From contig JBAKBP010001416.1 in NCBI GenBank assembly GCA_037953745.1, positions 150,093 through 214,092 of the forward strand: 64,000 nucleotides of DNA, in the 5' to 3' direction. Numbering within the stretch: position 1 is the first letter of the stretch; every line of letters starts with the position of its first letter. This DNA comes from Lithodes maja (lineage: Eukaryota > Arthropoda > Malacostraca > Decapoda > Lithodidae). The notes under the pieces are model-generated. The model searched no databases and was not told where the DNA came from. It was given only the letters and a program-made list of their open reading frames with translations. A program made the translations under genes and the position numbers. Below, in pieces: positions 20,355 to 28,939 of the stretch.

Positions 20355-22454
20355 ATGAAAATTTGGCACAGTTTCCAGAAGTCCGTAAGGTATATATATA
20401 GCGATAGTATAGAAAATAGGTTAAGTACGGTTACTATAAGTAGAAATGATGTGCTTAAGGAAATTGACAGACTGAAACCTCATAAATCGCCTGGTCCTGA
20501 TGAGGTATATGCTAGAGTATTAAAAGAATGTAGGGATGAGTTAAGTTACCCATTAAAAATTTTATTTAACAAGTCATTGGAGACAGGTATAGTTCCAGAA
20601 GCTTGGAAGCTTGCAAACGTAGTTCCGATCTTCAAAAAAGGTGACAAATCAATAGCATCCAATTACCGTCCCATTAGTCTTACATCAATCATAGGAAAGC
20701 TACTAGAGTCAATTATTGCTAGTAAAATTAGAAACCACTTAGATACATTTAATTTAATAAATTCTTCTCAGCATGGATTCACTCAGGGACGTTCTTGCCT
20801 TACTAATTTGCTTAGTTTTTTCTCAGAGGTATATGAAGCAGTAGATAATGACAAGTCATATGATATAATATATTTAGATTTCAGTAAAGCTTTCGACAGA
20901 GTCCCCCATGAGAGATTGATGAGAAAGGTTGAGGCGCATGGAATAGGTGGGGCGTTGTTGGGATGGATTAGGTCATGGCTAATTGGTAGGAAGCAGAGAG
21001 TCGGCATAAATGGTACGAAGTCAGAATGGGGAACAGTCAAAAGTGGTGTCCCCCAGGGATCTGTATTAGGTCCTCTGTTGTTTGTTATATATATAAATGA
21101 CCTTGATTTAGGTATAACTAGTAGGATAAGTAAATTTGCAGACGATACCAAAATGGGGAGAACAATTGATTCAGATAGAGATATAGAGTGCCTCCAAAGG
21201 GATCTAGATACCTTACACGAATGGTCAGTAAATTGGCAGATGAAGTTTAACATTGACAAATGCAAGGTACCGGTATTAAAGATAGGGAAGATGCATACAA
21301 ATGTTAAATATAAACTAGCTAATGTGGAATTAGAAAACTCGAATTGTGAGAAAGATCTAGGTGTGTTTGTTAGCAATGATTTGAAGCCTAGACAACAGTG
21401 TATAAGCGTTCGAAACAAGGCAAACAGGATTCTCGGGTTCATCTCAAGGAGTGTGAGTAACAGAACTGCTGATGTTATCTTAAAACTTTACTTGTCATTA
21501 GTGAGACCCCATATGGATTATGCTGTTCAATTTTGGTGTCCTTATTACAGAATGGACATAGATTCATTGGAGAGAGTACAACGTAGAATGATGCATGTGA
21601 GGGAAACAGTAGAGACCAAAAAGGAGCCGACCAAACGCACCACTGAGGTGGTAGATGGTGGAAAGAAAAAAACTGTCTGGGACCATCAGGTCCTGGTAGT
21701 GAAGCCAAAAGACCGATCCTCCGAGCCAGTAAGCCCACCAGATTCAAAGGCAATCGAGACTGCTTTGGCTTCGGTTCCGGTTAACAAGTTAACTAGAACT
21801 GATTCAGGTGTACTGGTGGTACAACTTCCATCCAAGAAAGCCAAAGAAGATGCAGAAAGGGCCATCAATCAGTGTTTGGGGGTGGACAGTGCCTTCAGTG
21901 TCTCCGAACCAAAGAAGATGATGCCAAAAATGACTCTGGTAGGCATTGCTAATGACGCTGAGGATAATGAGATCATTCCCAGCATCCTCAACAAGAACCC
22001 AAGAATAAAGTCCCTGGTCGACGATGGCTTAGCTATGAATTTGCTATTCACTAAGCAAAAGAGTGATGCACACACTAAGACTGCGGTAGTAAAAATGTCA
22101 CCTGAAATACGCTCTTCCATTGTGGATGATGGCAATTCTGTGTATGTTGGACTTGTGAGATGTCGTGCATACGATCGCTTCTGGGTAACACAATGTTACC
22201 ATTGCCAGGGCTTTGGTCATACCAGTGACAGGTGTTTTCGGAAAAATGAGGATCCAAAATGCAACTTCTGTGCCGGTACTCATAACTCAAAAGACTGCAC
22301 CAACAAGACTTCCCCCAAATGTATAAATTGTATGAGCTCCACATCAGTTACGGAGCCGCCAAATCATTTCGCCTCAAGTAGAAATTGTCCTTTAATGACA
22401 GCTCAGAGAAATAAAGTTATTGAGAACACCAATTTTGTAGGTTCAAAAAACTGA
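20355..22454 (+). CDS. Chimeric frame: CR1 reverse transcriptase fused to L2-like ORF1
   Basis: One open frame of about 699 residues spans two elements. Residues 1-~412 are CR1 RT: HKSPGPDEVYARVL, NVVPIFKKGDKS, NYRPISLTSIIGKL, QHGFTQGRSC, YLDFSKAFDRVPHERL, SGVPQGSVLGPLLF and FADDTK (catalytic). Near base 21593 the sequence changes to an unrelated Lys/Pro-rich ORF1. Its C-terminus has three knuckles: CYHCQGFGHTSDRC, CNFCAGTHNSKDC and a CINC...C cluster. The fusion arises because the incoming element, truncated in ORF1, landed in the same reading phase. No evidence of function; a natural byproduct of nesting is the simplest explanation. Confidence 0.85.
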   Translation: MKIWHSFQKSVRYIYSDSIENRLSTVTISRNDVLKEIDRLKPHKSPGPDEVYARVLKECRDELSYPLKILFNKSLETGIVPEAWKLANVVPIFKKGDKSIASNYRPISLTSIIGKLLESIIASKIRNHLDTFNLINSSQHGFTQGRSCLTNLLSFFSEVYEAVDNDKSYDIIYLDFSKAFDRVPHERLMRKVEAHGIGGALLGWIRSWLIGRKQRVGINGTKSEWGTVKSGVPQGSVLGPLLFVIYINDLDLGITSRISKFADDTKMGRTIDSDRDIECLQRDLDTLHEWSVNWQMKFNIDKCKVPVLKIGKMHTNVKYKLANVELENSNCEKDLGVFVSNDLKPRQQCISVRNKANRILGFISRSVSNRTADVILKLYLSLVRPHMDYAVQFWCPYYRMDIDSLERVQRRMMHVRETVETKKEPTKRTTEVVDGGKKKTVWDHQVLVVKPKDRSSEPVSPPDSKAIETALASVPVNKLTRTDSGVLVVQLPSKKAKEDAERAINQCLGVDSAFSVSEPKKMMPKMTLVGIANDAEDNEIIPSILNKNPRIKSLVDDGLAMNLLFTKQKSDAHTKTAVVKMSPEIRSSIVDDGNSVYVGLVRCRAYDRFWVTQCYHCQGFGHTSDRCFRKNEDPKCNFCAGTHNSKDCTNKTSPKCINCMSSTSVTEPPNHFASSRNCPLMTAQRNKVIENTNFVGSKN

Positions 22455-25400
22455 AAAATGCACATGGGAGCCGGTTGAAACTGGGTCTGTTGAATGTTCG
22501 TTCCTTGCGTAACAAAATGGATCATATTTGCGAGATCTTGGATGAACGTAACCTTGATGTATTATGTCTCACTGAGACCTGGTTGTTCGAGTCAGATCTG
22601 AATATTATCCAGGCGGCATTGCCTAAAACCCATTCCATAATAAATGTTCCTAGGCCTAGGGGAGATCATCCGGGTGGTGGAGTGGCAGTTGTCTACTCCA
22701 CATCTCTGGTGAATATCTTGCAAATAAGCCATAACCCAGCCCCTCTTTATTATGAACTGTTGGAAGTGGAAATAAAACTCCATCAACAAATTTTAAGAAT
22801 GGCAGTTGTCTATAGGCCTGGCCATCGTGGCACAGATAGGGGTTTTATGGAAGAGTTTGGGCAGTTTCTCGAGGAATTTTCTGCTAAAACCGGAAGACTT
22901 TTGATATGTGGAGATTTTAATTACTGGGTTGACAGCCCTCATCTGAAGCCATTCTCTCCTGAGTTCCTTGAATTGACTGATCAGAACAATTTTGTAAACC
23001 ATGTGTCCCACCCAACTCATATCTTAGGACACACCCTTGACTTGGTTTTCTCTCCTGTGGGTTGTGGTGGTGTTCTGGATGTTGATGTTGAGAATGCTGA
23101 CCCTAATACCTCTGATCATGCTTTGATTACTTTCAGCTTTGATTTCCCTAAGCCACTCACACATGAAAAAGTAATCAGATTTAGAAATTATAAAAATGCA
23201 GACCTAAATTTGGCTAGCAGTGAAGTAAAACAGTACTTGGGAAGTATTGATACTTCCAACCTTACTTCAGATGAGCTGGTGGAGGTACATGGAAATGCAC
23301 TTAAATTAGTGTTCGATCATCACTGTCCAGAAGTAGAGAAGAAAATCATAGTACGAGATGATTCGCCCTGGTATAGCACTCGAGTTAAATTTCTTAGAAG
23401 AGCGCGTAGAAGAGCTGAACGTGAATGGCGGAAAAATAAAACAGACTCTACATGGTTGCAATATCTGTCAGCCAGAAGAGCTGTGGTCCACAAAATCAAA
23501 GATGAAAATAAAGTGTATTATCAGGGAAAAGTTGACTCGTGTGGTAACGACCAGAGGAGGTTGGCTTCAATTGTAAACAGTTTACTTGGAAAAACAAGAG
23601 TCAGCTTAAGACCTTCTGTACCCGATGCCGAGTTGGCTGCCAACTTTGTGGCATTTTTTGCTGGCAAGATAACTCGCATAAGACAGGAACTGGATGATGC
23701 TTCTGTTGGTGAAGAACTTTCAGTTGTACTCCAACCCCGACACATTGCTAATAATGTCCTCTCATCCTTTCACTCAGTAGAGGTGGTCATGATCTCGTCC
23801 TACATAAGAAACCTCAATAAAACATTTTGCCCGTTGGATCCCATAAATGTTTCCAAGCTACCAAGAGTCTATGATCACACAGTTGAGTTTATTTCCAAAA
23901 TAATTAATAAGTGCTTCTCTGAAGGTAGCTTCCCACATTCTGAAAAGCATGCACTACTCCGACCTACTCTAAAGAAGCCTGGACTTGATGTTGAGAACAT
24001 GTTGAACTATCGTCCTGTCTCCAACCTGTCCTTCATATCAAAGATATTAGAGCGTGCAATACTTGACCAATTACAACCACTACTTCAGCAGAATGAAACT
24101 ATCCCAATTTTTCAGTCTGCTTACCGACAGCATCATTCAACTGAAACAGCATTGATTAGAGTACATAATGATCTAGTTGAGAACATTTGCAATGGTGTGG
24201 CCTCACTATTGGTCTTGCTTGATCTCTCTGCGGCTTTTGACACAGTGGATCACGAGTTGTTATTGAGTGATCTTTATGATTGTGGTGTGCGTGACTCCGC
24301 TCTCTTGCTTCTTGGGTCGTACTTGTCAGGTAGATCCCAGAGTGTGATGGTAAATCAAGTGGTCTCGGACTCGACACCCCTGCAGTATGGTGTTCCGCAG
24401 GGATCAGTTTTAGGTCCTATCCTATTTATAATTTATATTAGCAGTTTGTCTCTTCTGCTTCGTGCACATAATGTCACCTTTCACTTTTATGCAGATGACA
24501 CCCAGATTTATGTGAGAATAACAAATATAGTTGATATACGGAGTAAGATGGAATTGTTGATGTCTGATATCAAGAAGTGGATGAGAGCGAGAAAACTTAA
24601 ACTAAATGATGGTAAAACTGATATTCTCATCATCCGAGGAAATAGAAGAGCTGATGATATAGTAGGTGCCCTCTCCATCAATGTGGGTGGATCTCAGCTG
24701 CGACCGGCCAACTCTGTTCGAAATCTGGGTGTATATGTGAACTCCCGATTAGATTTCAAAGAGCATGTAAACCAGATAGTTAAAAGTTGTTACTTGCACA
24801 TCAGAAATCTCTATTTGGTGAAGCCGTTTATTACCAGACGTTGCCTCCTGACGTTGGTTCACTCATTGGTCTTCTCTCGTATTGATTATTGCAATGCCCT
24901 GTTGGTGGGTCTTCCAAATTATATTTTGAAGAAAGTTCAGTCTGTTCTTAACAGGGCCGCAAGACTAATTTTTGGTGTTCCACCTAGAACTCCTACTACA
25001 TCTCTTCACATAGAACTGCACTGGCTGCCAGTAAGAGCAAGAATAGAATTTAAGTTGTGTTTGGTGACTTTTAAGGTTCTCAAATTTGGTGAGCCTAGGT
25101 ACCTTGCGGAGCTGCTCAGGTGCCCACCGGCACACCATGGTGTAGTTGTGCGTCATGACAATGACCCTTTTCGTCTTGATGAACCAAGGGCTTTCCAGCA
25201 GTCTTCTTTCTTTGAGAGGTCATTCTCCTACATGTCTCCGAGGTTGTATAACAGGTTGCCGCTGTCCATGAGACAACTGAGTTCTGTTGAATGCTTCAAG
25301 AGACAACTTAAGACTTTTCTCTTTGAGAGAAGCTATGATCTTGAGAGAGGTGTCATGACAGATGGCTATAGAGTTTAGGCTATTTTGCCACTGCTAGTGA

Positions 25401-25545
25401 TTGTTAAATGTGTGTTGTATATAAGCCTTCTTTTGATGCATTGATTTTTGTTCTTTTTTCTTTCTCTTTTCGAGCGCTAGTGAATTCTTCGGAAAAATTG
25501 GCGCTTATGAGAAATAAGTAACATGCTTATTATTATTATTATTAA
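21593..25545 (+). mobile_element. L2-like LINE, 5'-truncated in ORF1, nested in the CR1 LINE
   Basis: Contains the ORF1 C-terminal part with zinc knuckles (to 22454), a complete ORF2 (22475-25378) and a 3' UTR ending in ATT repeats near 25530-25545. The left junction is at about 21593 within the CR1 RT. Confidence 0.78.
22475..25378 (+). CDS. L2-like LINE ORF2 (endonuclease + reverse transcriptase), intact
   Basis: An open frame of 967 residues without interruption. N-terminal endonuclease: LLNVRSLRNKMD, CLTETWLFE, GGGVAVVYS, MAVVYRPGH, LLICGDFNYWVD, HTLDLVFSP and TSDHALITF. Central RT: LNYRPVSNLSFISKILE, QSAYRQHHSTETALIRV, LLDLSAAFDTVDHELL, YGVPQGSVLGPILF and FHFYADDTQIY (catalytic YADD). 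C-terminal block: LHWLPVRARIEFKLCL and GEPRYLAELLRCPP, typical of the L2/CR1/Rex1 group. All catalytic residues are present, so the frame looks competent, although the copy is truncated in ORF1. It lies 20 bp after the ORF1 stop. Confidence 0.92.
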   Translation: MKLGLLNVRSLRNKMDHICEILDERNLDVLCLTETWLFESDLNIIQAALPKTHSIINVPRPRGDHPGGGVAVVYSTSLVNILQISHNPAPLYYELLEVEIKLHQQILRMAVVYRPGHRGTDRGFMEEFGQFLEEFSAKTGRLLICGDFNYWVDSPHLKPFSPEFLELTDQNNFVNHVSHPTHILGHTLDLVFSPVGCGGVLDVDVENADPNTSDHALITFSFDFPKPLTHEKVIRFRNYKNADLNLASSEVKQYLGSIDTSNLTSDELVEVHGNALKLVFDHHCPEVEKKIIVRDDSPWYSTRVKFLRRARRRAEREWRKNKTDSTWLQYLSARRAVVHKIKDENKVYYQGKVDSCGNDQRRLASIVNSLLGKTRVSLRPSVPDAELAANFVAFFAGKITRIRQELDDASVGEELSVVLQPRHIANNVLSSFHSVEVVMISSYIRNLNKTFCPLDPINVSKLPRVYDHTVEFISKIINKCFSEGSFPHSEKHALLRPTLKKPGLDVENMLNYRPVSNLSFISKILERAILDQLQPLLQQNETIPIFQSAYRQHHSTETALIRVHNDLVENICNGVASLLVLLDLSAAFDTVDHELLLSDLYDCGVRDSALLLLGSYLSGRSQSVMVNQVVSDSTPLQYGVPQGSVLGPILFIIYISSLSLLLRAHNVTFHFYADDTQIYVRITNIVDIRSKMELLMSDIKKWMRARKLKLNDGKTDILIIRGNRRADDIVGALSINVGGSQLRPANSVRNLGVYVNSRLDFKEHVNQIVKSCYLHIRNLYLVKPFITRRCLLTLVHSLVFSRIDYCNALLVGLPNYILKKVQSVLNRAARLIFGVPPRTPTTSLHIELHWLPVRARIEFKLCLVTFKVLKFGEPRYLAELLRCPPAHHGVVVRHDNDPFRLDEPRAFQQSSFFERSFSYMSPRLYNRLPLSMRQLSSVECFKRQLKTFLFERSYDLERGVMTDGYRV

Positions 25546-26101
25546 CCCGGGAGCTGCGGGAAGACTCTCTGGAGTAAGTAAAACTAAAAATCAACTTTTT
25601 ACATCGAAATTTTTTATTTTTTTTTTATTTTTATTTTTTTATTTTTATTTTTTTTTTTTGGCCCCTGGGCCATGCAAAATCTCAGTCCTCTACCTCCCCT
25701 CCTTCCCCACTTTCCTCCTATTCCTCAGTTATCACCTATTTTCCCTATTATTCCCTTATTCTGAGGTATATTTTCGTGCTAACATTAGCGAGTTGCAAGC
25801 AGGGTGTTGTCATCACTGATGGCCATCGAGTGCAAGAGAGAGAGAGAGAGTATCGATCGACTGTGTCGCAGTGGCCTTGGGGAAAATGGGCGGGAAGGTA
25901 GCTTGCCTCACCCATACATTATACAACTCGCGGGCTATATCTCCGATTTTGACCATCCAAACGCTGTTTTCACTCGTTTTATTGTTGTTTCAGGTTAATA
26001 CCTTTATAATCAACCCATAATAGGCGCATATGGATAATTATTAATGCTATTAATGGTACAATGAATATTTTAGTGACGAAAAACCTCAAATATGTCAGCA
26101 C
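25546..26101. repeat. Dispersed repeat R, copy 1
   Basis: Begins TTAACCCGGGAGCTGCGGG and ends near GTCAGCAC. It contains a poly-T/A tract, a CT-rich segment, an AG microsatellite and ATAGGCGCATATGGATAATT. It shares almost its whole length with 38105-38694. No protein-coding signal and no clear terminal inverted repeat; the class is unknown. It lies between the L2-like LINE end and the CR1 RT tail. Confidence 0.75.
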
Positions 26102-26475
26102 TTCAGAGGTTAATGACAAAAATGATCCATAATATTAGAAATCTTCCGTATAAAGAAAGGTTGAAGAAATTAGGCTTACATTCATTAGAGAGATGCAGAG
26201 CTAGAGGGGATATGATAGAGGTGTTCAAGTGGGTTAGTGGGATTAACAAAGGGGACATGACAAATGTACTAAAGCTTAGTGATAGCGAAAGAACTCGTAC
26301 CAATGGTTTCAAATTAGATAAATTTCGTTTCAGAAAAGATATAGGCAAATATTGGTTTGGTAACAGAGTTGTAGATGGGTGGAATGGACTACCAAGTGCT
26401 ATAGTGGGATTAAAAACGATAGGGAGCTTTAAGATAAAATTGGATGAGCATATGGACGAGAGGGGTTGGGTGTGA
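26102..26475 (+). pseudogene. CR1 LINE RT C-terminal tail
   Basis: Encodes LQRLMTKMIHNIRNLPYKER, then RARGDMIEVFKWVSG, FRKDIGKYWFGNRVVDGWN, and ends HMDERGWV. This is the usual CR1 C-terminal region and continues the RT at 20355-21590 in function. The following 190 bp is its 3' UTR, with a duplicated GCCAATC..CTGCAGAC motif, ending CCCATTTTCTTATGTTC at the TTAA of the next MITE. Confidence 0.82.
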
Positions 26476-26665
26476 AGGGGGATCAGCAGGGTTGGGCCAA
26501 TCAGCGCTCTGCAGACCCCCGTAATCCTGCGTTAATCTCTGACCGTTTTGGTGAGATGATCCTCAGGGTATTAGAGTGTTGAGCCTGTAATTGGGGTTGT
26601 GTGGGACAGGGATCTGCCTTGCTTAGGCCAATCGGCTTTCTGCAGACTCCCATTTTCTTATGTTC

Positions 26666-27111
26666 TTAACCCGTACAGCCCCAGCGACGCGCCTGACGCG
26701 TCGGCGATGTATGTAACGCACAGCCCCAGAGACGCGCCTGGCGCGTCACCCTAATTGTGCCGACCGTAACCTCAGGTGTAGCCACTCAAGAGGGCTCAGA
26801 TTTGTATGGGAACTGTGTACGTATCCCACGCAACCGTGCCGATGGTTGAAAACATTCAAAGTCCACGCGCGTGCGCGTGAGCGCGCAATAACCTGGTTTT
26901 TTGGGGTAATTGCCTTCAATTTTTTACTCTTGTAAAATACGTTTTCGGGGGCTCTGTAGGACCATTCTTTAAGCTTTTTGAGCGTTTTTTCGTGGTTTTT
27001 CCTTCATTCCTAACCCATTCGCTATTGTTTCTGGAATAAAACCATTTTTTGAAAACCGGCCGGGTTCTGGTGAACAAACATTACAAAACTAGCCGGGGCT
27101 GGACGGGTTAA
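26666..27111. mobile_element. piggyBac-like MITE with TTAA target duplication
   Basis: TTAA at 26666-26669 and 27108-27111 flank inverted ends: CCCGTACAGCCCCAGC at the left, and CCCGTCCAGCCCCGGC (reverse complement) at the right. The interior is about 440 bp, is rich in GCGCG-type sequence, and has no transposase. TTAA plus CCC-starting ends are the hallmark of piggyBac-type elements. Confidence 0.85.
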
Positions 27112-27163
27112 TATAGGTAATAAATTTCTAATATCAGTTTTGGGTTCCTATCATCATATGCTT

Positions 27164-27417
27164 CATTGCTATATAATTTTTATCCTTGGGGGAAAACAAA
27201 ATTCTTGGGATTTTTAATTTTTTTCTTGGGATTTTTTTTTGTTTTGGTCATTAACCTAACCAAAAAACCTAACCTAACCTAATAGCCCCCAAATGCATTT
27301 AGGTTAGGTTAGGTTAATGAAGAAAAAAAAAAAAATCAAGAAAAAAATTAGGCCTAAGAATCCCAAGATTTTTTTTTTTTTTCCCCCGGGGATAAAAATT
27401 ATATAGCAATGAAGGGT
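27164..27417. mobile_element. Nested hairpin MITE in the foldback left arm
   Basis: The ends CTATATAATTTTTATCC and GGATAAAAATTATATAG are inverted. Inside are AAAATC/GATTTT runs and a second palindrome made of CCTAACC and GGTTAGG blocks around 27265-27320. Removing it restores continuity of the larger arm with the right arm at CTTCATTGGGCAAG. Confidence 0.7.
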
Positions 27418-27489
27418 AAGATTAGGAGTAGTGGGCGTACCACTACCAACATACAGCATAACTCCTCTATAAAACATTAACCTAACCTA

Positions 27490-27912
27490 TACTGGTGATG
27501 GGCTGGTCTATCAGAATGAGAGTTGAGCGTTCTCTGCCATACCCATAGCTTACTCTGACTGTTCATTTTACTTATATATTTTCTAGATCTCAAGTGACGG
27601 CGTCTTTTCCGTGGATTGACCTCCCTACTGCCAACCCTGGCAGATTGGGAGCCAAAGCGTCACATTTTTCCTTTGCCCCTCAACTTTCCCTTTATAATTG
27701 CTGAGGGGCACAGGGCCTTGGGTGGGGCTTTTGTTTCCCGGGCGTTTCCGCACCCTCCTCAGCTCCCCGCCTTTGAGTGGCTTCGGTTACCTGGGCATTA
27801 TTAGTGGTAAGCTGGGAGGGTTCTGTGGGGGTGCTCGGTTATGGCCTTGGCCTTGCTCGGGACCTTGGGGCTGCTCGGCCAGTCAGCCTGAGGAACAGCA
27901 ACAACAAGCAAC
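27490..27912 (+). mobile_element. SINE family 1, copy 1 (LINE-derived CAA tail)
   Basis: Matches the inverse of 29503-30008 over its full length but lacks the first ~130 bp. It contains the box GAGTGGCTTCGGTT (27775-27788). The last ~85 bp, ending GGCCAGTCAGCCTGAGGAAC followed by CAA repeats, is homologous to the 3' end of the LINE at 40186-45262. It is flanked by CCTAACCT on both sides, a possible target duplication. Confidence 0.75.
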
Positions 27913-27955
27913 AACAACAACCTAACCTAACCTAACCTAACCTAACCTAACTTAG
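27913..27955. repeat. Telomere-like (CCTAA)n array
   Basis: Six to seven perfect CCTAA units, the arthropod telomere motif TTAGG on the other strand. The position inside a foldback element suggests an interstitial array or a component of the element, not a chromosome end. Confidence 0.85.
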
Positions 27956-28162
27956 TATTCATGTAGTACTAGGTTCGGTTAGGTTAGGTTAATGTTTTAT
28001 AGATGATTTATGCTGTATGTCGGTAGTGGTACGCCCACTACTAATCTTGCCCAATGAAGCATATGATAATAGGAACCCAAAACTACCATTAGAAATTTGT
28101 TACCGGTACCTATATTGTTGCGTCTCGTAAATATTATTGTTGTGCCATATTACGTCTTACAG

Positions 28163-28335
28163 GAGGTGAGATGGAGCGGGAGTGGAAGAACCGGCCGTCG
28201 GTGCTGGTGGGGGAGAGAGTGGTGTGGGTGGGTGGTAGTCCTGGTCTGCCACTACCACGACCACACAGAGGTACCGTGGCTTGGATGGGCCGACTCCAGG
28301 ACACCCCGACACAGTGGACGCTTGGAATTATGTTT
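28163..28335 (+). CDS. LUBEL-like gene, exon with CAP-Gly N-terminal half
   Basis: Acceptor TCTTACAG at 28162; donor TTT|GTAAGT at 28336. The ATG at 28171 has a good context (G at -3 and +4) and may be the start codon, with an upstream 5' UTR exon not identified. The 55 codons encode MEREWKNRPS, then GERVVWVGG, RGTVAWMGRL, QDTPTQWTLGIMF. This matches the first strands of CAP-Gly domains (GERV, GxVxWxG, W..GI). The RWIGRL-like block is especially reminiscent of CYLD. The exon ends in phase 0, matching the next exon at 31181. An alternative is a separate CAP-Gly gene, but strand and phases fit one gene. Confidence 0.72.
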
Positions 28336-28394
28336 GTAAGTTATTGTCAGGTTTACAGCTAGCATTACCAGCACTAACCTCACCACTAGGCTAC

Positions 28395-28560
28395 ATGAAT
28401 TAAATAGCTACAGCCGTGCTCGTGGCATGGTCAGTAGCGTGTCTGACTGCTGATCGAAGGGTCTGCAGTTCGATCCCACCCCGTGTAATTGGTAGATGTT
28501 GAGAGTTTGGACGCTCAGGTCTAGCAATTTGTGACAAATTTCCAGTCAAGTCTTAGTAAC
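28395..28560 (+). mobile_element. tRNA-derived SINE, copy 1
   Basis: Contains a box A-like GTGGCATGGTCAGTAGCG and a box B-like GTTCGATCCC (28469-28478), followed by an unrelated body ending AGCAATTTGTGACAA. The copy near 56380-56500 shares the TCAGTAG..GCTGATCAAAGGG head and the CAATTCGTGACAA tail. It is too degraded for a functional tRNA. Confidence 0.7.
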
Positions 28561-28939
28561 AAAAGCACACTTTAGCCCTGTCAGTCAAGAGAGTACACAG
28601 CGTTAAAAACTGCATCAAGAGTACCGTACAGTGATTACTGGTACTTACTAAATACTATGGATATCATTATTGGCATTAGGCAACATGGACTAATGGAGGC
28701 AGGTAGATGGTTTAGAGTTGGCAGGGCTCTCATGAGGGAAGGAATATCATAAACAATGGTAATTTCTTTGTAGCTGTGCATTCAGGAAAGAATTCTAGCT
28801 GTGAAAAAAAAAAATTTACTATACTGTACTCCTGCCATATAACCTAGCACTTCAGGATCTCCGTGTACTGATTCTTGTCATATAGAGTAATAGTTATTAC
28901 TCTTAGCCCTGCATAACTGTCATGGAGTTGACAGGTTGA

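Larger units (their letters stand above)
17670..26665 (+). mobile_element. CR1-like LINE (full-length order), split by nested insertions at 21593-26101
   Basis: In order: 5' UTR, ORF1 with SGNH esterase, endonuclease, linker, RT to ERVQRRM at about 21590. After two inserted units, the RT C-terminal tail (26102-26475) and a 3' UTR ending CTTATGTTCTTAA follow. Several frameshifts make it inactive. Whether the 5' and 3' parts are one insertion or two copies of one family is not certain, because the codons flanking the gap overlap but are not identical. Confidence 0.75.
27112..28114. mobile_element. Foldback (large inverted-repeat) element, interrupted by a hairpin and a SINE
   Basis: The left arm (27112-27163 plus 27418-27489) is the inverse of the right arm (about 27962-28114). 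Shared blocks include AAATTTCTAAT, TTTTGGGTTCCTAT, CATATGCTTCATTG, GTGGGCGTACCACTACC and TATAAAACATTAACCTAACC. It carries a nested hairpin in the left arm and a SINE plus CCTAA array in the centre. It has no coding capacity. Confidence 0.75.

Noticed and set aside
27913..27955. Chromosome end
   Set aside because: The array is only about 40 bp and is flanked by foldback arms and host exons.
28410..28480. Functional tRNA gene
   Set aside because: Box A and box B are present, but no complete cloverleaf can be drawn and the sequence continues into a SINE body; a second diverged copy exists near 56400.
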